DNA of 64,000 nt from CALDTK01 sp965215115 (GCA_965215115.1 OZ244050.1:3410001-3474000); one strand, 5' to 3'; shown: positions 50,690 to 61,778, counted from the stretch's first letter. The notes: generated by a model from the letters alone, not told the origin. Program-made: numbers and translations.

Positions 50690-51706
50690 ATGAGTTACCG
50701 AACGCTCCTGCTATCCTCCTCCTTGGCCGCCCTCGCCCTCGCCGCCTGCGGCAACGAGGCCGCCGTCTCCGAGACCCCCGCCGACGCCACGCCACCGGCG
50801 AGCGCCGCCGCCGATCTGCCCTACAAGATCTCCCTCGCGCAGTGGTCGCTCCACAAGAAGTACATGGAGCCCGGCGCCGACCCCTACGCCTTCCCCGCCG
50901 ACGCCAAGGCCATGGGCTTCGAGGGCGTGGAGTACGTCTCGCAGCTCTACCGCAAGGACCTCGCCGGCCCGGAGGCCGACCCGGCCACGCACCGCGCCAA
51001 GGCCCTCGCCGTAGCCGCGCGCCTCGACTCCGCCGCGAGGGCCGCCGACATCACGCAGGTCCTCATCATGATCGACAACGAGGGCGACATCTCCTCGACC
51101 GACGCCGCGAAGCGCAAACGCGCCATCGAGAACCACAAGGTCTGGATCGACGCCGCGGCCAACAGCGGTATCCCGACCGTGCGCCTCAACGCCGGCGGAC
51201 ACGGCGATCGCAAGATGATGCACGACCTCAGCGTCGCCACCCTCCAGGAGTTAGGGGCTTACGCCAAAACGAAGAACGTCAACGTCGTCGTCGAGAACCA
51301 CGGCGGCAACTCTTCCGACCCGCGCTTCCTGCGCGACGTGATGGCGGCCGTCGACATGGACAACGTCGGGATCCTGCCGGACTTCGGCAACTTCTGCCGC
51401 GAACGCAACGATCCCAAGGACTGGCGCTCGGGCTGCAAGGACGAGGTCTCCCGCGACAGCACCTACGCGGCCGTCGGGATGTGGATGCCGTACGCACACG
51501 CGATCTCGGCGAAGAGCTACGACTTCGACGCCGACGGCAACGAAACCAAGATCGATTTCGCGCGCATGATGGACACGGTCGTGGCCCACGGCTACACCGG
51601 CTTCGTCGGCATCGAGTACGAGGGTGAGGTGACGCCCGAGGCGGAGGGTATCGAGGCCACGCGGGCGCTTCTCCAGAGAGGTCCCGCTCGGCCGGCGGGG
51701 CGGTAA
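50690..51706 (+). CDS. Isomerase/epimerase-like TIM-barrel lipoprotein
   Basis: The 338-residue protein has a lipoprotein signal (Leu-Ala-Leu-Ala-Ala-Cys at about 14-19) and an Ala/Pro/Thr-rich linker before a TIM barrel. Visible blocks are Ser-Leu-Ala-Gln-Trp-Ser-Leu-His, Val-Val-Glu-Asn-His-Gly-Gly-Asn-Ser-Ser-Asp and Gly-Ile-Glu-Tyr-Glu-Gly. It resembles the other two isomerase-like proteins of the locus but is membrane-anchored. It follows the MFS gene by 21 bp. A motif with GTAA loop is at 51256-51270. Confidence 0.85.
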   Translation: MSYRTLLLSSSLAALALAACGNEAAVSETPADATPPASAAADLPYKISLAQWSLHKKYMEPGADPYAFPADAKAMGFEGVEYVSQLYRKDLAGPEADPATHRAKALAVAARLDSAARAADITQVLIMIDNEGDISSTDAAKRKRAIENHKVWIDAAANSGIPTVRLNAGGHGDRKMMHDLSVATLQELGAYAKTKNVNVVVENHGGNSSDPRFLRDVMAAVDMDNVGILPDFGNFCRERNDPKDWRSGCKDEVSRDSTYAAVGMWMPYAHAISAKSYDFDADGNETKIDFARMMDTVVAHGYTGFVGIEYEGEVTPEAEGIEATRALLQRGPARPAGR

Positions 51707-51739
51707 GGGCACGGCGCGCCCGGCGTGAAGCAAGCTACC

Positions 51740-53020
51740 TCATTGGCACTCGCCGGCGCGGGCGAAAACCCGTTTTGCCGTAAGGCTCCCGTCGCTCGCG
51801 ATATCGAACCGGCTGATCCCGTCCGTGCGATCGACTACTAGCGCCGGCTGATCCTTGTCCGCATTTAGTACGCTGAGCTGCCGGAGGTGGCCGTCGAATG
51901 TGATGCTCTGCACCAACTTCGGATCGTAGGTACCGACCTGGGTGGTTACGCGGGCGTATACCTGGACGGCGCGTACGAGGGCTACGTATACGAAGTCTCC
52001 GTGGACGGCGACCGCAGTCACGTCTACGGCCGGGATACGGCCGATGGGCTTGAGGGTGGTGCCCAGGGCGCTCGCCTCGAAGAGTAGTACGCTGGCGCTG
52101 AGTTTCGAACCGCAGACCGCGTTCGTGTTGCGCGCCACGGCGACCAAGTCGGCACCGGCGGCAATGAGGTCGCAAAACGAGGTTTCTACGGGGAGGCGAC
52201 TGGGCCTCAACTGCTCACCGTCTATTAGCACTTTGCTCTGGCCGATCTGCGCCGTCAGACCCCCTGGCACCGCTCGTACGTCACTGATCGGATCGGGGTA
52301 AGACCGCTCGGCGGTTTTGACGAAAGTCTCCTCCCTCGACTCGTAGGCCATGAGGCGGACGCCGTCCGCAACGTAAGCGTCGAAGTCGCGGAGGGCAACG
52401 CCGGCGAATTGGTCGCTCGTCACGATCGTGATGATCCCCGGGCGACCGTTCGCGACGTCGCTATCGATGGGCTCGTAGCAGGTTGGGCAGCGCCACGCCG
52501 CCAGGACCGTCCCGTCCGACTCCTGCCTGATCGGGACCGCCATGACCTCGAACCCAATGAGGAGCTCCTCCGATTGCACCGGGAAGCCGTTGGCGGGGGC
52601 GAGGGCGTTGGACAGGGAGCTGACCACGTCGACCTTGCCGGCCGCGAAGTCGACGCGAAGCCGTAAGAGGTCTCCGTAACTGCTGGTCACGAGTGCACCG
52701 CCGACCCCGCTGAGGTCTGTGGTGCCCGGGATACGCAGGAAAGCCACTGGCGTCTCGGTCGTAGCCGCGCGGTCGACGACGTGGTACCCCTCGCGACCTT
52801 CGCGTACGAAATCGAAAGCCCCGACCGTGGTGGCGCCCGAGGTGTTGCAGAGGGGGCGCGGGGCCTCCAGCGCGATCGAGTCCCGGACGGCGGCCCGGTC
52901 GCCGATCACGGGGACCGCAAGCTGTTGTGAGACGCTGGCCTCGAAGCTGTCGTCGCTACAGGCTGCCGCCGATACGACCGCAGCCAAGGCCCAGGGCCCC
53001 CACCAAAACCGAGTTAACAT
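51740..53020 (-). CDS. Propeller-like lipoprotein (LVIVD-like), paralogue 1
   Basis: The 426-residue lipoprotein has its lipobox at Ser-Ala-Ala-Ala-Cys (about 17-21). It contains repeated strand patterns like Gly-Tyr-His-Val-Val-Asp-Arg and Asp-Phe-Val-Tyr-Val-Ala-Leu that recall LVIVD-type beta propellers. It is paralogous to the lipoprotein ending at 53659: both have Arg-Ala-Ala-Val-(Arg/Gln)-Asp-Ser-Ile and Glu-Gly-Tyr-His near the N-terminus. A CxxC pair follows Trp-Arg. Motif copies at 51772 (GCC/GGC, GTAA) and 52314 (GAC/GTC, GAAA). Confidence 0.72.
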   Translation of the reverse strand: MLTRFWWGPWALAAVVSAAACSDDSFEASVSQQLAVPVIGDRAAVRDSIALEAPRPLCNTSGATTVGAFDFVREGREGYHVVDRAATTETPVAFLRIPGTTDLSGVGGALVTSSYGDLLRLRVDFAAGKVDVVSSLSNALAPANGFPVQSEELLIGFEVMAVPIRQESDGTVLAAWRCPTCYEPIDSDVANGRPGIITIVTSDQFAGVALRDFDAYVADGVRLMAYESREETFVKTAERSYPDPISDVRAVPGGLTAQIGQSKVLIDGEQLRPSRLPVETSFCDLIAAGADLVAVARNTNAVCGSKLSASVLLFEASALGTTLKPIGRIPAVDVTAVAVHGDFVYVALVRAVQVYARVTTQVGTYDPKLVQSITFDGHLRQLSVLNADKDQPALVVDRTDGISRFDIASDGSLTAKRVFARAGECQ

Positions 53021-53071
53021 GCCGAGTCAACGCCCCGGTGGTCGATAACGCTGCCGCGAGCGGCAAATCGT

Positions 53072-53674
53072 TTACCACACCACCCCGACGCGGACCCGCA
53101 GGCCGCTGTGGATCTGGCGCTGGCGGATGACGATGTCGCGCCACGACTGGTCGATGGCGAAGCGCTGCCGAAAGGTCACCACGCCCACGTCCCCGAAGAC
53201 CCGCGTACGTCCACGCTTGCCGAGCGCGGCGCGGGCGCGCACGCCGTAGCCGTAGCTGCCGCCCGTTCGCTGGCCGGCGAAACCCTCCAACGGCATCACC
53301 ACCCCGGCGCCGCCGTACACCCCGAAGGGTCTGCCGATGGTGCCGATGCGGGGGTAGTACAGCACGTTGACCGCCTGATCTACGACGGTACTTACGGTAT
53401 TCGTGAGGGTCGGCTTGTACTCGAGCCCGAATCCGTCGGTGTGCTCGTAGGCCACCGCCACGTCGAGGCTCACGGCTGCGCAGGCGCACACGCTCGTGCT
53501 CCCCCAGGCCACCGTCCCGAAGCCTACGCCAAAGTGCCAGCCCGCGTCACGGGTGGCTCGGTCGGGCGCCGGGGATACGTTCGCCTGGTACTGCGCACGC
53601 CCGGCCGTGGCGATGGACAGGAGCAGTGCGGCGAGCACTACGGGCCTCAGCGCCGTGACTATTTGCTGTCGCAT
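53072..53674 (-). CDS. Outer-membrane beta-barrel protein
   Basis: The 200-residue protein has a signal peptide ending Gly-Arg-Ala-Gln. The rest is made of alternating-residue strands with Gly/Tyr/Arg turns (Gly-Val-Gly-Phe-Gly-Thr, Gly-Val-Tyr-Gly-Gly-Ala-Gly), and the last residues form a strand ending in Trp, as expected for BamA-dependent barrels. The start overlaps the stop of the upstream propeller-like lipoprotein by 16 bp, so the three genes from 54957 to 51740 form one transcription unit. Confidence 0.75.
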   Translation of the reverse strand: MRQQIVTALRPVVLAALLLSIATAGRAQYQANVSPAPDRATRDAGWHFGVGFGTVAWGSTSVCACAAVSLDVAVAYEHTDGFGLEYKPTLTNTVSTVVDQAVNVLYYPRIGTIGRPFGVYGGAGVVMPLEGFAGQRTGGSYGYGVRARAALGKRGRTRVFGDVGVVTFRQRFAIDQSWRDIVIRQRQIHSGLRVRVGVVW

Positions 53675-54957
53675 CGTTCGGCTTGGAGGGTACTGAGGGG
53701 CGTGAGGAGACCAGCCGCGTCAACGGCGTACTCGGACACGGTGCGGTGGCCGACGCCGAGGAGCACTGTCCCCGCCGTGTACGGGAGGATCGCGAGGTCG
53801 ACGACGTCTGCGTCGGCTAGGCGCTGGATCTGGGAGGTCGCCAAGCTGCTGGGGTTGCGCGCGTCGAAGTCGTAGACGAGTAGGCCGTCGATCCCGTCGC
53901 AGACGTACAGTTTGCCGTTGCGCAGGGCGACCCCGACCGGGTGCGCGAGCGGGTGCTGGAACATCACCCGGGGGTTGTTGCGATCGCTGATGTCGTAGAC
54001 CATCAGGCGCCCGTCGAGAGCGGCCGTCGGGACGTTGCCGTTCCGCAGCGCGACCACCGCCCGGTCGCCCTCGATGGCGACGGGGTCATTGCTCCAGAAG
54101 CGCTGCGCGAAGCCCCGCGCTACGGGCAGGCCGCAGTTGCCGATCTCGAAGATCTGCAGGCCCCACTCGCTCACGATGTAGAGGTGCTGCCCATTGAGCA
54201 CGATGGCCTCCTGGCCACCACCGAGGTTGGTCTCGCCGATGTTGACGAGGGTGCGGCCGTCGAGCTGGAAGGTGGTGAGGCGATTGGGGGCCAGGACGTA
54301 CAGGTTGCGGTTGCAGAACGCCAAGCGCGCGAGGCTACCGCCGGTGTTGATTTGTACGTTGCCGACGCTCGCCCCGGCGTTGCGCGAGAATTTGACATCG
54401 GCGGAGGACGCGAAGGCTAAGGTCTCGCAACCGTTGCAACGCCCGGTCACGAAGCCGCTGCAATCCTCGGTGAAGGTCACCTCGCGGTCTTCGAATCCGA
54501 CCGCGACCTCGTCGCTTTCGACGATGAAGCCGTCGGTCTGGAGGAGCAAGTTCGGCGTGGAGCTGACCAGCTGTAGACTGTTCGGCCCCTTAAAGTCTAG
54601 CACGACCATATCGGCGTAGGAGTCGCTCACCATATTGCCGTCGACGAAGGCCATGTGGGTCGCGCCGGGCACGCGCAGGAAGGCGACGTTGCGGGGGTTG
54701 GCCGGGTCGGTGTTGTCGAGTAGGTGGTAGCCCTCGCGGTTGACGTTGATGAACACGTAATTGCCGAAGGCGTACAGGTTGCCACCGGTGCAGAGCTCGC
54801 GCGCGGGCATGGCCGTGATCGAGTCCTGGACCGCCGCGCGATTGAGGGTCACGGGCACGGGCACGACCTGGGTCCAGGTCTGGGTGCAGGAGTCTTTCTC
54901 GCAGGCGCCGAGCCCGAGACCGAGCAGGACGCAGAGGATGGGTAGGAGTCGGTACAT
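53659..54957 (-). CDS. Propeller-like lipoprotein (LVIVD-like), paralogue 2
   Basis: The 432-residue protein starts at ATG 54957, which gives a lipoprotein signal ending Leu-Gly-Ala-Cys; a longer upstream frame is unlikely. Blades with Asn-(Leu)-Tyr-Val-Leu-Ala, Leu-Tyr-Val-Cys-Asp-Gly-Ile-Asp-Gly-Leu-Leu-Val-Tyr-Asp and Met-Val-Tyr-Asp-Ile-Ser-Asp-Arg-Asn-Asn-Pro are typical of LVIVD-repeat propellers. Several Cys pairs are present. It is the first gene of a three-gene unit. Confidence 0.78.
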   Translation of the reverse strand: MYRLLPILCVLLGLGLGACEKDSCTQTWTQVVPVPVTLNRAAVQDSITAMPARELCTGGNLYAFGNYVFINVNREGYHLLDNTDPANPRNVAFLRVPGATHMAFVDGNMVSDSYADMVVLDFKGPNSLQLVSSTPNLLLQTDGFIVESDEVAVGFEDREVTFTEDCSGFVTGRCNGCETLAFASSADVKFSRNAGASVGNVQINTGGSLARLAFCNRNLYVLAPNRLTTFQLDGRTLVNIGETNLGGGQEAIVLNGQHLYIVSEWGLQIFEIGNCGLPVARGFAQRFWSNDPVAIEGDRAVVALRNGNVPTAALDGRLMVYDISDRNNPRVMFQHPLAHPVGVALRNGKLYVCDGIDGLLVYDFDARNPSSLATSQIQRLADADVVDLAILPYTAGTVLLGVGHRTVSEYAVDAAGLLTPLSTLQAERCDSK

Positions 54958-55360
54958 GTGACGGTAGACGGGGGCTTTCGCCAAAACGCTGCACAGGTGT
55001 TTTGACGAAAGTCGAAAAAATTTCAAGGCTGGCGGACGCCTAAAGCTAGCCCGCCCCGGTAGCCTATCAGCAAAACGCGTCTGATGCTACGAATCTTACG
55101 CTCAGCGAGGTGCCACACCGCAGTGGAACCTACACTTGGGTGACGCCCGCACGCACGAGATGTTCGTCGAGTCGCCGGCTGGTGGGTCGGGACGCAGGAC
55201 GGGCACCGCGTCGATATGCGGGCCGCGGAGCTGAGTTTTGGCAAAGACCAGAACACGAGTGAAGACGAGCGCGGCAACCGCGGCCACCGCTCCGGGAACC
55301 TCGACGGGGCGGCCTGCCGGATGATGTTCGTGCAAGTGTTGGCGTGAGCCAGGCTACCGG
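54958..55360. other. 403-bp intergenic region with inverted mini-hairpin pair
   Basis: No convincing gene is present. Two motif copies face each other at 54973-54987 (GGC/GCC) and 54999-55013 (GAC/GTC) directly upstream of the lipoprotein start. A GTTTTGCTGATAGGC-like form is at 55062-55076 on the minus strand, and a degenerate GTTTTGGCAAAGACC near 55235. The rest shows no clear signal. Confidence 0.6.
54973..55013. repeat. Two mini-hairpin motifs in inverted order
   Basis: GGCTTTCGCCAAAAC and GTTTTGACGAAAGTC are separated by 11 bp and placed head to head, so the AAAAC/GTTTT parts also pair. Together they could form a larger hairpin with two small ones at its ends. This resembles inverted uptake-sequence pairs in other bacteria. 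Confidence 0.8.
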
Positions 55361-56005
55361 CTAACCCCCCCGGGGCAAAAGCGCGGCGATGTCGATGCGA
55401 CCCAGGCTCACGTCCGCGAGCGTATCGCCCGCGGCAAATACCGTAGCCTCAGCATAAGAAGCCGGCTCGCCGATCTCAGGCCGGGCAGCAAACGGGGCTG
55501 TGTAGCGTTCTAACTGGCGCTCGCGCAAGTTGATGATCCAGTACTCGGGAATGCCGGCCTCCGCGTAGATCGGTTTTTTGATCATCCGATCCCGCGTTAA
55601 GCTATCATCGGCTACTTCGATAAGGAGGGTTACGTCGGCGGGGGTAGGGTGTCCGGAAAGGTAATCGTCCTCCCGGCGGACGACGATCATTAGGTCGGGT
55701 TCGAGTTCGGAGTGGGTCTCGATGGACAGCGGGCTCTCCTGGTGGATGTCCAACGCGGACATATCAATTCGTCCGTCGAAAAGCCGTCGGGTACGGCGCA
55801 AAGCGACGGCATGCGGAGGATTGATGGACCTCTTTTCAAGTAGGTAGCCGTCGATAAGTTCGAGGCGATCGTCCTCGCCAATGATCCCGCTGGCGATCAT
55901 CTGGTGGTATTGGGCGAGCGTGATGCGGGCAGGGGTAGCCGGGTGGACGGCCGGTCGTGCGTGGGCGGGTGGTAGGCCGTGGGTGACGGTGATGACTTCG
56001 GTCAT
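55361..56005 (-). CDS. Uma2 family (DUF820) nuclease-fold protein 1
   Basis: The 214-residue protein has the Uma2 order: Tyr-His-Gln-Met-Ile-Ala-Ser-Gly-Ile-Ile-Gly-Glu-Asp-Asp-Arg-Leu-Glu-Leu-Ile-Asp-Gly, then Glu-Pro-Asp-Leu, Leu-Leu-Ile-Glu-Val-Ala-Asp-Asp-Ser, Lys-x-x-x-Tyr-Ala and Ile-Pro-Glu-Tyr-Trp-Ile-Ile-Asn. The Asp...Glu-x-x pattern fits a PD-(D/E)XK fold; activity of most Uma2 proteins is unknown. It is the most distal of five full or nearly full copies. A TACCTTTC box lies 5 nt before the ATG. Confidence 0.85.
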   Translation of the reverse strand: MTEVITVTHGLPPAHARPAVHPATPARITLAQYHQMIASGIIGEDDRLELIDGYLLEKRSINPPHAVALRRTRRLFDGRIDMSALDIHQESPLSIETHSELEPDLMIVVRREDDYLSGHPTPADVTLLIEVADDSLTRDRMIKKPIYAEAGIPEYWIINLRERQLERYTAPFAARPEIGEPASYAEATVFAAGDTLADVSLGRIDIAALLPRGG

Positions 56006-56079
56006 GGTCGGAAAGGTAGGGACGATCGCACGATAGCGATCGGTCTGTCCGGCTGCGCGATTGGCGCGCTCGCGGATGG

Positions 56080-56679
56080 CTACTGGGCGGGAACGGTCAT
56101 TGGCAGTAGGTCGTCGACGCGACGCGAGCCCAGGAGCGGAAGCTCGACGGTGTCGGCCTCGCGGTAGACGACGGTGTGCTCGTACCCATCGGCGGGCGTG
56201 GGTTGCGTGTTGACCTCGATGCAGCGGTCGACGAGGTCAAAGATCCAGTATTCTGGGAGCCCTGCGGCTGCGTAAAGATCCCCTTTGAAGCCGCGGTCTG
56301 TATCGAGTGTGGAGTAGGACACCTCGCCGATTAGCAAGATGTCTGCTTCGGTAGGGGTGGCCGTGGCGTACATGTCGCGTCGGTAGCGTAAGATGGCCAT
56401 GTCGGGTTGCGGCATAGAGGCCTGCGTCACGAGCTTTACAGGTTGTTCGCAACTGACGGTGAACCGACGTCGTACCTTCTGATTGAGTTCGTAGTTCAAG
56501 ATCCGCAGACATGCGGCGTGCGGATCACTCGTGGGGCTCATATGGACTACGTATCCGGCTAACAATTCTGTGCGGGGCTCATCGCCGAAAGCACCCGCCT
56601 CGTAGGCCGCGATGTACTGGTCGATCGTGAAGCGGTGGAGTCCGACCGGGGGGGCTGTGAGTTCCTGGACCATGCTCAT
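56080..56679 (-). CDS. Uma2 family protein 2
   Basis: The 199-residue protein begins Met-Ser-Met-Val-Gln-Glu-Leu-Thr-Ala-Pro-Pro, shared with copy 3. It has Gln-Pro-Asp-Met-Ala, Leu-Leu-Ile-Gly-Glu-Val and Leu-Pro-Glu-Tyr-Trp-Ile-Phe-Asp of the Uma2 core. The C-terminus (Asp-Asp-Leu-Leu-Pro-Met-Thr-Val-Pro-Ala-Gln) is identical in copy 3, pointing to recent duplication or gene conversion of the ends. A TACCTTAC box lies 5 nt before the ATG. Confidence 0.85.
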   Translation of the reverse strand: MSMVQELTAPPVGLHRFTIDQYIAAYEAGAFGDEPRTELLAGYVVHMSPTSDPHAACLRILNYELNQKVRRRFTVSCEQPVKLVTQASMPQPDMAILRYRRDMYATATPTEADILLIGEVSYSTLDTDRGFKGDLYAAAGLPEYWIFDLVDRCIEVNTQPTPADGYEHTVVYREADTVELPLLGSRRVDDLLPMTVPAQ

Positions 56680-56703
56680 GGTGTGTAAGGTAGGGTAAGG
56701 TGG

Positions 56704-57300
56704 CTATTGCGCCGGCACCGTCATCGGGAGCAGGTCTTCGACGCGGTGTGTGCCGAGCAGTGGGTGCTCGATGGTTTCTGCTTCCAGATACACCCGCGTC
56801 TGGAGGTAGGTGCCGTTCGGCGCTGGTTGCGTGTAAACTTCGATTTGGCGATCTATGAGGTTGACGATCCAATACTCCGTAACGCCGGCCCTTGCGTACT
56901 TCCGGTATTTCGTGCTGCGGTCGAAATCGAGTGACGACAGCGAGACCTCCATCAGGACGAGCACGTCGGATTCCGTCGGGTGACTAAGTGCATATCGGTC
57001 CTCGCGCCGGTTTAGCACCACGAAATCGGGCCGTATCAGCGAAGCGGTAGAACTCAGGCGCAGTGGTGCCCCAGACCTGACCCAGCACTCACCCATCAAG
57101 GTCCGCGTCTCGTAGATGAGGATAGAGACGCCTGCGGCATGCGGTTCGCTGGTCGGACTCATAGTATAGAGTTGTCCATCGATGAGTTCGATGCGCGCGT
57201 CCGTCCCGAAGACTCCCGCTTCGTAGGCATGGACGAATTGCTCGACGGAAAATTGGAAGAGGGCAACCGATGGGGCCGTGAGTTCCTGTACCATGCTCAT
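56704..57300 (-). CDS. Uma2 family protein 3
   Basis: The 198-residue protein shares start and end blocks with copy 2 but has a divergent middle. Core: Arg-Pro-Asp-Phe-Val-Val, Leu-Val-Leu-Met-Glu-Val-Ser-Leu-Ser, Lys-Tyr-Arg-Lys-Tyr-Ala and Val-Thr-Glu-Tyr-Trp-Ile-Val-Asn. Its ATG overlaps the reading-frame end of the broken copy 4 upstream (TGA/ATG overlap at 57297-57300), indicating translational coupling. Confidence 0.85.
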   Translation of the reverse strand: MSMVQELTAPSVALFQFSVEQFVHAYEAGVFGTDARIELIDGQLYTMSPTSEPHAAGVSILIYETRTLMGECWVRSGAPLRLSSTASLIRPDFVVLNRREDRYALSHPTESDVLVLMEVSLSSLDFDRSTKYRKYARAGVTEYWIVNLIDRQIEVYTQPAPNGTYLQTRVYLEAETIEHPLLGTHRVEDLLPMTVPAQ

Positions 57301-57928
57301 ACGGGGTAAGGTGAGGAGTCCGCCGCCACGTCGGGCGGGAGCAGTTTCGCGACTTTCACCACGCCGAAGCGCTCGTGTTCCAGTACCGCATTACGACCGA
57401 AAACCTCGGTTTTGGCGTAAGCCCCCTTGCCGTCATCGAGGAAGATGGGTTCGGTGTGGCGCTCGAGTTGGTGTCCCTCAAGTTAATTATCCAATACTCA
57501 ACAATACCCGCTTCGGCATACATGCGAAGCTTCGTGGTTCGGTCTTTGGCGAGGGTCTCGTCGGAGACCTCCACGACGAGCTGAAGGTCGTTCGGTCGCG
57601 GATGAACCCTCAGGTAATAGTGGGACGCAAAATTGGCTACGCATAGATCCGGCTGCGGTGCACTCCGCGGAGGTAACGCTATGGGTCTCTCGGTGAATAG
57701 TAAAGACCTCGCACCATCGATCAACTTTACCAGCAGCCGTTGCGCGAAGAACACGCCGCCGGCGTGAGGAGGGTTGGTGGGCATGAGTTGGCTCAGGTGT
57801 CCCCACAGCAGCTCGACACGGTCATCCTCACCCAGAATGCCTGCCGCAATCATGGATTCGTACTGGTCGAGAGTGAGGGGGTAGAAGGGCTCAACCGAGT
57901 GTGGTCTCGGGATGTCAAGCGTCTGCAT
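57297..57928 (-). pseudogene. Uma2 family protein 4, frameshifted near the 3' end
   Basis: From ATG 57928 the frame matches Uma2 up to Tyr-Trp-Ile-Ile-Asn-Leu-Arg (about 57485) and then runs into unrelated residues to a stop at 57356. In another frame the sequence continues as His-Gln-Leu-Glu-Arg-His-Thr-Glu-Pro...Val-Ala-Lys-Leu-Leu-Pro-Pro-Asp-Val, the same ending as copy 5, and stops at 57297, exactly overlapping the next ATG. A one-base loss is likely, either real or an assembly error. A motif with GTAA loop lies at 57409-57423. A TACCTTTA box is 5 nt before the ATG. Confidence 0.75.
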
Positions 57929-57955
57929 AGCCCTAAAGGTACACCCCGCCCGCCC

Positions 57956-58146
57956 TTACCGCGTGAGGTACATGCTGCGCTCGTTGTGGAGCTTGCGGAA
58001 GTACGGGTCGGTGAGGTCCTTGACGAAGCGGATCTCCTCTCCGGTCGACTTCATCTCCGGGCCGAGTTGCTTGTCGACGTTCGGGAACTTGTTGAAGCTG
58101 AACACCGGCACTGATCGCGAATCCCTGCGGCCGCGGAGCGAAGGTA
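57956..58146 (-). pseudogene. Duplicated 3' end of carB (fragment)
   Basis: This ~190-bp stretch repeats the 3' end of carB, from the TAA stop at 57956-57958 back through the block Phe-Asn-Lys-Phe-Pro-Asn-Val-Asp-Lys-Gln-Leu-Gly-Pro-Glu-Met. It is nearly identical to 58869-59060, 913 bp to the right, except for scattered substitutions and a two-base gap near 58111. It shows that a unit containing a Uma2 gene and the end of carB was duplicated in tandem. Confidence 0.85.
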
Positions 58147-58209
58147 TTGCTCGACGGTAAACTGGAACAGGCCCACCGCCGGGGCCGTGAGTTCATGGAT
58201 CAAGCTCAT
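58051..58209 (-). pseudogene. Truncated Uma2 start fused onto the carB fragment
   Basis: From ATG 58209 the first ~23 residues (Met-Ser-Leu-Ile-His-Glu-Leu-Thr-Ala-Pro-Ala-Val-Gly-Leu-Phe-Gln-Phe-Thr) match Uma2 copies 2 and 3; then the frame enters the duplicated carB sequence in a foreign frame and stops at 58051. It marks the junction of the duplication. The ATG overlaps the stop of Uma2 copy 5, and TACCTTTC lies 5 nt before it. It is probably non-functional. Confidence 0.75.
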
Positions 58210-58841
58210 GCGGTGAAAGGTAAGGAGTCCGCCGCCACGTCGGGCGGGAGCAGTTTCGCGACTTCCACCACGCCGAAGCGCTCGTGCATTAGTATAGCGC
58301 CGCTGGCGAGAATCTCGGTTTTGGCGTAAGCCCCCTCGCCATCCTCCAGCGAGATAGGGCCGGTGTAGCGCTCCAGTTGGCGGTGCCGGATGTTCACGAT
58401 CCAGACCTCCGGGATGCCGGCCAACGCGTAGATCGGGACCTTGACCTTGCGATCTGTCCGCAGAGTCTCGTCCGACACCTCGACGATGAGGTGGGTCTGG
58501 TGTGCGTGGGGGTGGGTGTTGGCGTATTCGTCCGCTCGGAGATCGACCACGCAGATATCTGGCACGGGTACACTTCGCGGAGGGACCACCACCGGCCTCT
58601 CCGACCACACATCCCACTGGGAGCCTTCGGTTGCGGTCTCCAAAAAACGGCGCGTCCGTTTGGTAGCGCTGGCGTGGGGTGGATTCACGGGCAAGTTCTC
58701 TGTAAGCCGGCCGTCGAGCAGTTCGGTCTTGTCGTCCTCCGTGAGGACACCGGCCGCCACCATGGCCTCGTACTTCTCGATCGAGAGGACGTAGGGCCGA
58801 GCCAATGTCGCGACAGGTGATTGGGCCTCGAGCGTCTGCAT
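58206..58841 (-). CDS. Uma2 family protein 5
   Basis: The 211-residue protein starts next to carB. Core blocks: Tyr-Glu-Ala-Met-Val-Ala-Ala-Gly-Val-Leu-Thr-Glu-Asp-Asp-Lys-Thr-Glu-Leu-Leu-Asp-Gly, Val-Pro-Asp-Ile-Cys-Val-Val, Leu-Ile-Val-Glu-Val-Ser-Asp-Glu-Thr-Leu and Ile-Pro-Glu-Val-Trp-Ile-Val-Asn. It is the intact sister of copy 4. A motif with GTAA loop at 58318-58332 encodes Ala-Tyr-Ala-Lys-Thr and is at the same place as the one in copy 4. A TACCTTTA box lies 5 nt before the ATG. Confidence 0.87.
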   Translation of the reverse strand: MQTLEAQSPVATLARPYVLSIEKYEAMVAAGVLTEDDKTELLDGRLTENLPVNPPHASATKRTRRFLETATEGSQWDVWSERPVVVPPRSVPVPDICVVDLRADEYANTHPHAHQTHLIVEVSDETLRTDRKVKVPIYALAGIPEVWIVNIRHRQLERYTGPISLEDGEGAYAKTEILASGAILMHERFGVVEVAKLLPPDVAADSLPFTA

Positions 58842-58868
58842 AGCCCTAAAGGTACACCCCGCCCGCCC

Positions 58869-61685
<2,817 letters not shown>

Positions 61686-61751
61686 GCTGAGGCGTTTCCG
61701 GGCGGGGGCGCCCGGGCGGGGTTACGGGGGAGGTTTCGTGCAGGAGCGGCG

Positions 61752-61759
61752 CAAATGTA
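61752..61759 (-). promoter_or_regulatory. TACATTTG -7 box upstream of carB
   Basis: On the minus strand this is a perfect TAnnTTTG. It is placed in the 93-bp divergent region between carB (ATG at 61685) and the dehydrogenase gene (ATG 61779). No good -33 TTG is seen at 19-21 bp. Confidence 0.45.
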
Positions 61760-61778
61760 ACCGTCGCACCTTCGCGCG

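Noticed and set aside
55235..55250. GTTTTGGCAAAGACC and similar near-misses (also 20701, 32593 without GTTTT, 901 with extra T)
   Set aside because: They lose either the stem, the loop or the T-run; they may be decayed copies but cannot be distinguished from chance.
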